NCBI GenBank assembly: GCA_050694015.1
Contig: JBOGWY010000140.1
Span: forward strand, 1-8,672
Length of the DNA stretch: 8,672 nt
Source: JBOGWY01 sp050694015
Lineage (GTDB): Bacteria; Actinomycetota; CADDZG01; WHSQ01
Reading direction: 5' to 3'
A model generated the notes under the pieces. That model did no database searches and was not told where the DNA came from. It was given only the letters and a program-made list of their open reading frames with translations. Position numbers and translations under genes: made by a program. Positions 5,510 through 8,672 of the stretch are shown in pieces. Every line of letters starts with the position of its first letter. The stretch's first letter is position 1.

Positions 5510-5911
5510 GTGACGATGACCGACCCGATCGCAGACATGCTGGCCCGGATCCGGAACGCGTCGTCGGCGTACCACGACGACGTCGAGATCCCCGCGTCCA
5601 AGATCAAGGCGAACATCGCCAAGATCCTGGTCGATGAGGGTTACGTCGACGGCGTCGAGACGGTTACCGGCGAGGCGGGGCATCCGATGATCAAGATCAG
5701 TCTGCGTTACACGGAGGAACGCGAGCGAGTGATCGCCGGTATCCGGCGCATCTCGAAGCCCGGTCGCCGTGTCTATCGTGGTGCGTCGGATCTGCCTCGT
5801 GTCCTCGGGGGGCTCGGCGTCGCGATCATCTCGACGTCGCAAGGTTTGATGACGGACAAGCAAGCGCGTCAAGCGCGCGTGGGCGGGGAAGTCCTCGCCT
5901 ACGTCTGGTAG
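5510..5911 (+). CDS. rpsH: 30S ribosomal protein S8 (uS8)
   Basis: A 133-residue uS8, a primary 16S rRNA binder (helix 21) and, in E. coli, the translational repressor of the spc operon. The N-terminal DPIADMLARIRNASSAYHDD, the middle RYTEERERVIAGIRRISKPG and the C-terminal ISTSQGLMTDKQARQARVGG are all standard; the block around ISTSQG binds RNA. The GTG at 5510 gives M-T-M-T-DPIADML, matching the usual M-x-M-x-DPIADML beginning, so I prefer it. ATG 5516 (two residues shorter, with AGAAG five bases upstream) and TTG 5501 are possible alternatives. No strong Shine-Dalgarno is present for GTG 5510, and coupling with rpsZ two bases upstream is likely. Confidence 0.97.
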   Translation: MTMTDPIADMLARIRNASSAYHDDVEIPASKIKANIAKILVDEGYVDGVETVTGEAGHPMIKISLRYTEERERVIAGIRRISKPGRRVYRGASDLPRVLGGLGVAIISTSQGLMTDKQARQARVGGEVLAYVW

Positions 5912-5923
5912 CAGGAGAAGAAG

Positions 5924-6469
5924 ATGTCACGAGTTGGGCAAACACCGATCGCTGTGCCTTCGGGTGTGGACGTGACGATCCGCGAGGGTCACGTCACGGT
6001 CAAGGGCCCGAAGGGACAGCTGGAGCGCGACATCCCCGAAGAGATCTCGCTGTCGCAGAAGGACGGCGAGATCCTGGTCGCGCGCGACGGCGAGAGCCGC
6101 GAGGTGCGTGCCTTGCACGGTTTGATCCGCAGCCTGGTGGCGAACATGGTCCTCGGTGTCACGACGGGGTTCGAGAAGAGGCTCGAGATCCACGGCGTCG
6201 GTTACCGCGCCGCCAAGCAGGGCAACGACCTCGAGGTGCAGGTCGGTTATTCGCACCCGGTGCGCAAGCCGGCTCCTCCCGGGATCGAGTACGAGGTGCC
6301 GACGCCGACGCGCATCACGGTGCGAGGCATCGACAAGGAACTCGTCGGTCAGATCGCGGCGGAGGTCCGTGGGATCCGAAAGCCCGAGCCCTACAAGGCG
6401 AAGGGCATCCGCTACGAGGGTGAACACATCAGACGCAAGGGCGGCAAGGCCGCCAAGGCGGGTGCCTAG
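5924..6469 (+). CDS. rplF: 50S ribosomal protein L6 (uL6)
   Basis: A 181-residue uL6, normal length, made of two similar domains and lying near the GTPase-factor site at the base of the L7/L12 stalk. Domain 1 begins MSRVGQTPIAVPSGVDVTI and includes TVKGPKGQLERDIP (about 25-38). HGLIRSLVANMVLGVTTGFEKR covers about 64-85. Domain 2 contains LEIHGVGYRAAKQGNDLEV (about 87-105) and GYSHPV, ending with the family signature IRKPEPYKAKGIRYEGEHI followed by RRKGGK. The ATG is preceded by a good AGGAG at 5913-5917, six bases away, after a 12-base gap. The stop TAG overlaps the rplR GTG by one base. Confidence 0.98.
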   Translation: MSRVGQTPIAVPSGVDVTIREGHVTVKGPKGQLERDIPEEISLSQKDGEILVARDGESREVRALHGLIRSLVANMVLGVTTGFEKRLEIHGVGYRAAKQGNDLEVQVGYSHPVRKPAPPGIEYEVPTPTRITVRGIDKELVGQIAAEVRGIRKPEPYKAKGIRYEGEHIRRKGGKAAKAGA

Positions 6470-6822
6470 TGGATAGGAAAGAGAAGAGGAACTCGCTCAA
6501 TCGTCGCCATCGCCGCGTGCGTAAGAAAGTGGTCGGTACGGCCGACAGGCCGCGTCTCGCGGTGTACCGGTCGAACCGTCACATCTACGCGCAGGTCATC
6601 GACGATTTCGCCGGGCGGACGCTCGCGGCGTCATCGACCGTGACCCTCGACAACGGGAAGGGTGCACCGAAGGACCAGGCGAAGTCGGTCGGTCTCGAGG
6701 TCGCATCGAAGGCGAAGGCAGCAGGTATCACCCAGGTCACGTTCGACCGGGGTGGATTCCGTTACCACGGGCGCGTCCAGGCGGTCGCCGAAGGCGCGCG
6801 CGAGGGCGGGCTCGAGCTCTAG
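6469..6822 (+). CDS. rplR: 50S ribosomal protein L18 (uL18)
   Basis: A 117-residue uL18, which with L5 and L25/CTC binds 5S rRNA in the central protuberance. The basic N-terminal part (NRRHRRVRKKVVGTADRPRL, about 11-30) contacts 5S rRNA. The core has AVYRSNRHIYAQVIDD (about 31-46) and the C-terminal VTFDRGGFRYHGRVQAVAEG followed by AREGGLEL, which is the family signature. The start is a GTG that overlaps the rplF stop (TAGTG). No close Shine-Dalgarno is obvious, so translation is probably coupled to rplF. It is followed by the longest gap of the window, 25 bases. Confidence 0.98.
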   Translation: MDRKEKRNSLNRRHRRVRKKVVGTADRPRLAVYRSNRHIYAQVIDDFAGRTLAASSTVTLDNGKGAPKDQAKSVGLEVASKAKAAGITQVTFDRGGFRYHGRVQAVAEGAREGGLEL

Positions 6823-6824
6823 TT

Positions 6825-6848
6825 ATGACGAGGAGAGGATGTAGCTGA
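6825..6848 (+). other. Seven-codon ORF between rplR and rpsE (possibly chance)
   Basis: Within the 25-base gap an ATG at 6825 opens a frame coding M-T-R-R-G-C-S and stops with TGA at 6846-6848. That TGA overlaps the rpsE ATG as TGATG. A separate ATG-TAG pair (6839-6844) lies in the rpsE frame. The AGG-AGA codons of the small frame are also the rpsE Shine-Dalgarno, so the arrangement may be a by-product of that site. I see no strong ribosome binding site for the ATG at 6825. It is noted as a possible coupling leader, not as an established gene. Confidence 0.25.
6831..6838 (+). promoter_or_regulatory. Ribosome binding site of rpsE
   Basis: The purine run aggagagg precedes the rpsE ATG at 6848. 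Its 3' end is nine bases from the ATG. It also lies immediately upstream of an ATG-TAG pair at 6839-6844, which is too close and is stopped at once. The site supports ATG 6848 as the rpsE start. Confidence 0.7.
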
Positions 6849-7417
6849 TGCGAGGACATGGAGGAGGGGGCCGCGGCCGCCGGGACGACGACGACAGGAC
6901 CCAGTACGAAGAGAGGGTCGTGTCGATCAACCGCGTCGCCAAGGTGGTCAAGGGTGGTCGGCGCTTCTCTTTCACCGCGCTCGTCGTCGTAGGTGATGGT
7001 GCCGGCCAGGTCGGCGTCGGCTACGGCAAGGCGCGCGAGGTTCCGGCGGCGATCCAGAAGGGTGTCGAGGACGCGAAGCGGAACTTCTTCAAGGTCCCGC
7101 TCGTCGGCCAGACGATCCCACACGAGATCATCGGCGAGGACTCCGGCGGCGTCGTGCTGTTGAAGCCGGCATCTCCCGGTACCGGTGTGATCGCCGGGGG
7201 CCCGGTGCGAGCTGTGGTCGAGTGTTCGGGCATCCGGGACATCCTGTCCAAATCGCTCGGGTCGGATAACCCGATCAACATCGTCCACGCGACGATGAAG
7301 GCCCTCAAGGGTCTCAGCACGGCCGAATCGGTAGCGAGGAAGCGACGCAAGACGCCCGAGGAAGTGGCTCCGCCCTACCTCCTGCGCGGGTCGTCGCTCG
7401 AGGCCGCGAATAGATAG
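6848..7417 (+). CDS. rpsE: 30S ribosomal protein S5 (uS5)
   Basis: A 189-residue uS5, somewhat longer than the 166 of E. coli. It lies at the mRNA entry side of the 30S and influences decoding accuracy. Residues 1-17 are a Gly/Arg/Asp-rich extension. The N-terminal dsRBD-like domain follows, with RVAKVVKGGRRFSFTALVVV (29-48); the VKGGRRF loop is the position associated with spectinomycin response in other bacteria. GQVGVGYGKAREVPAAIQKG (53-72) is the family signature. The C-terminal domain has LLKPASPGTGVIAGGPVRAV (104-123), SGIRDILSKSLGSDNPINIV and a short basic tail. The loop carries no deletion by eye. It is followed by an 18-base gap to rpmD. Confidence 0.98.
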   Translation: MRGHGGGGRGRRDDDDRTQYEERVVSINRVAKVVKGGRRFSFTALVVVGDGAGQVGVGYGKAREVPAAIQKGVEDAKRNFFKVPLVGQTIPHEIIGEDSGGVVLLKPASPGTGVIAGGPVRAVVECSGIRDILSKSLGSDNPINIVHATMKALKGLSTAESVARKRRKTPEEVAPPYLLRGSSLEAANR

Positions 7418-7435
7418 ATCTAGCAAGGCGGGAAG

Positions 7436-7618
7436 ATGGCAAAGCTGAAAGTGACCCAGGTTCGCTCGGCGACCTCTCGAGGCGCGAAGCAGCGCGGCAC
7501 GGTGCGCGCGCTCGGCCTCAAGCGGCTCGGGCACACCGTGGAGCATGAGGACAAGCCCGAGATCAGAGGCATGATCCGTGCCGTCGAACACCTCGTGGAG
7601 GTGGAAGAAGTCAAATGA
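7436..7618 (+). CDS. rpmD: 50S ribosomal protein L30 (uL30)
   Basis: A 60-residue uL30 of the short bacterial type, bound to 23S rRNA near the base of the 50S. It starts MAKLKVTQVRSATSR and contains GTVRALGLKRLGHTVEHEDK (about 22-41) and the usual IRGMIRAVEHLVEVEEV end. The ATG is preceded by GGCGGGAAG, with GGGAAG immediately before it; GGCGGG at 7427-7432 is the more plausible site. The TGA overlaps the rplO ATG (ATGA, four bases). Not all bacteria keep this protein, so its presence is mildly informative about lineage. Confidence 0.97.
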   Translation: MAKLKVTQVRSATSRGAKQRGTVRALGLKRLGHTVEHEDKPEIRGMIRAVEHLVEVEEVK

Positions 7619-8094
7619 AGCCACATGAATTGAAGCCGGCCCCGGGGTCGAAGAAGAACCGCACCCGTGTCGGGCGCGGTGAAGGCTCGGGCAAGGGCAA
7701 GACGGCCGGACGCGGCACGAAGGGGACCAGGGCGCGCGGGGAGGTCCACCTCTTCTTCGAGGGCGGACAGATGCCTCTCATCCGTCGCATACCGAAGCTC
7801 AAGGGCTTCACCCCTCCGAACCGCAAGGAATACGGCGCGGTCAACGTCGGACAACTCGGCGAACTGGACACAACCGAGATCGGACCAGAAGAGCTCCGTA
7901 CGGCGGGCCTCGTCCGCAAGCGCGACAAGCTCGTGAAGGTGCTCGGTGGAGGTGACCTTTCCAAGAAGGTCACGGTGCGCGCGCACGCGTTCAGCGAGTC
8001 TGCGAAGACGAAGATCGAGGGTGCCGGCGGCGCGGTCGAAGTCATCAGCCTCGCCCCGACGGGTCCGAAGCCCGGGAAGAAGAGAGCTAGGTGA
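7615..8094 (+). CDS. rplO: 50S ribosomal protein L15 (uL15)
   Basis: A 159-residue uL15, a late-assembly protein that reaches into the core of the 50S. The extended N-terminal arm has LKPAPGSKKNRTRVGRGEGS and GKGKTAGRGTKGTRARG (about 6-43), the glycine/basic signature. FEGGQMPLIRRIPKLKGF (about 48-65) is the next family block, and the C-terminal globular part has DKLVKVLGGGDLSKKVTVRA and HAFSESAKTKIEGAGG. The last three residues, Arg-Ala-Arg, use AGA and AGG, codons uncommon for Arg in this window. Those bases form the left arm of the hairpin over the secY start. The gene overlaps both neighbours by four bases. Confidence 0.98.
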   Translation: MKPHELKPAPGSKKNRTRVGRGEGSGKGKTAGRGTKGTRARGEVHLFFEGGQMPLIRRIPKLKGFTPPNRKEYGAVNVGQLGELDTTEIGPEELRTAGLVRKRDKLVKVLGGGDLSKKVTVRAHAFSESAKTKIEGAGGAVEVISLAPTGPKPGKKRAR

Positions 8095-8105
8095 ACCTCC
8101 TAGCT
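8085..8105 (+). promoter_or_regulatory. Hairpin over the rplO stop and secY start
   Basis: The arms agctagg (8085-8091) and cctagct (8099-8105) are perfectly complementary, giving a 7-bp stem with a 7-base loop (tgaacct). The secY GTG begins at 8091, so its first base is the last pair of the stem and the other two are in the loop. The rplO stop TGA (8092-8094) lies in the loop. The purine-rich site for secY (around 8077-8084) sits just 5' of the stem. A ribosome finishing rplO would melt the structure, which would make secY start depend on rplO translation. The pairing is seen; the regulatory role is inferred. Confidence 0.5.
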
Positions 8106-8672
8106 GCGTTCGTAAACGCGTTCAAGGTCCCGGACCTTCGCAAGAAGATCCTGTTCACGCTGCTGATCATCGCCGTGTACCGGTTCGGTGCCCACGTGCC
8201 GACGCCGGGGATCGACGTCGAGAAGGCGCAGGAGTTCGCGCGCGGCGCGCAGGGCGGCGTGTTCCAGTTCATCAACCTGTTCTCGGGCGGCGCGTTGACG
8301 CAGATGGCCGTGTTCGCGCTCGGGATCATGCCCTACATCACCTCCTCGATCATCATGCAGCTGCTCACGGTCGTGATCCCGAAGCTCGAGGCATGGTCGA
8401 AAGAGGGTGAATCCGGCCACAAGAAGATCACTCAGTGGACCCGATATCTGACGGTCGTCCTCGCGTTGCTGCAGTCGACCGGACTCGCGTTCCTCTTCCA
8501 TCGCGGCAACATCTCCGACCCGCAGGGAAACCCGGTCGACCTGTTCCCTCCGGGCGGGTTCACGCCCGCGCGCGTCGGTCTACTGGTGCTCTCGCTGACG
8601 GCCGGAACGGCCCTGATCATGTGGCTCGGCGAGCTCATCACCCAGCGCGGTATCGGTAACGGCATGTCGATC
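8091..8672 (+). CDS. secY: Protein translocase channel subunit SecY, N-terminal 194 residues (cut by window end)
   Basis: The frame stays open from GTG 8091 to the end of the window, so only the first 194 of an expected 420-440 or so residues are present. SecY is the membrane channel of the Sec translocon, working with SecE, SecG and SecA. It begins MNLLAAFVNAFKVPDLRKKI. TM1 is about residues 19-34 (KKILFTLLIIAVYRF), then VPTPGID. The plug/TM2 region is FSGGALTQMAVFALGIMPYI (64-83), continuing TSSIIMQLL. TM3 is about 117-137 after a basic cytoplasmic loop (EGESGHKK), and TM4 about 161-180, ending at the ITQRGIGNGMSI motif. These match SecY throughout. The GTG start overlaps the rplO stop (GTGA) and is partly within a hairpin. 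As in other spc operons it follows rplO. Confidence 0.98.
   Translation, partial: MNLLAAFVNAFKVPDLRKKILFTLLIIAVYRFGAHVPTPGIDVEKAQEFARGAQGGVFQFINLFSGGALTQMAVFALGIMPYITSSIIMQLLTVVIPKLEAWSKEGESGHKKITQWTRYLTVVLALLQSTGLAFLFHRGNISDPQGNPVDLFPPGGFTPARVGLLVLSLTAGTALIMWLGELITQRGIGNGMSI

Noticed and set aside
7413..7422. Palindrome tagatcta between rpsE and rpmD
   Set aside because: Eight bases, no loop, no neighbouring run of T and no promoter-like element, so it does not support a terminator or operator.
6737..7624. A 295-codon minus-strand open frame across rplR, rpsE and rpmD
   Set aside because: Same reason: it is opposite three clear ribosomal protein genes, and its composition is that of a GC-rich antisense frame.

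Overview
The window is an interior piece of the S10-spc ribosomal-protein supercluster, read entirely on the + strand. It runs from the last 26 codons of rplD (uL4) to the first 194 codons of secY. In order it holds rplD', rplW, rplB, rpsS, rplV, rpsC, rplP, rpmC, rpsQ, rplN, rplX, rplE, rpsZ (zinc-type S14), rpsH, rplF, rplR, rpsE, rpmD, rplO and secY'. Apart from the two genes cut by the window edges, all look intact. The DNA is GC-rich with mostly G/C third positions. The L23, S3, L16 and S17 sequences, the frequent GTG starts, and the long C-terminal tails on L22 and S3 suggest Actinomycetota, possibly a deep-branching lineage. That placement comes from remembered sequence patterns, not from a search.

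Layout: positions 1-4053 correspond to the S10 operon (rplD to rpsQ) and 4050-8672 to the spc operon (rplN to secY). Nothing separates the two, because rpsQ and rplN overlap by 4 bases. The longest gap between genes is 25 bases (before rpsE). Most junctions are overlaps of 1 or 4 bases (TGATG, GTGA or ATGA) or direct abutments. I see no internal promoter, terminator, tRNA, mobile element or CRISPR. The picture is one long co-transcribed, translationally coupled unit that makes 50S and 30S proteins plus the SecY translocon channel.

The window is mostly conventional, and I see no undescribed multi-gene system in it. Points worth a second look are: a perfect 7-bp hairpin whose stem covers the first base of the secY start codon; a Lys/Thr-rich pentapeptide-repeat tail on L22, next to a long low-complexity tail on S3; a Leu in place of the usual second His of the L2 DHPHGGGEG motif; an L24 zinc motif keeping three of four cysteines; and a 7-codon ORF in the gap before rpsE whose stop overlaps the rpsE start.
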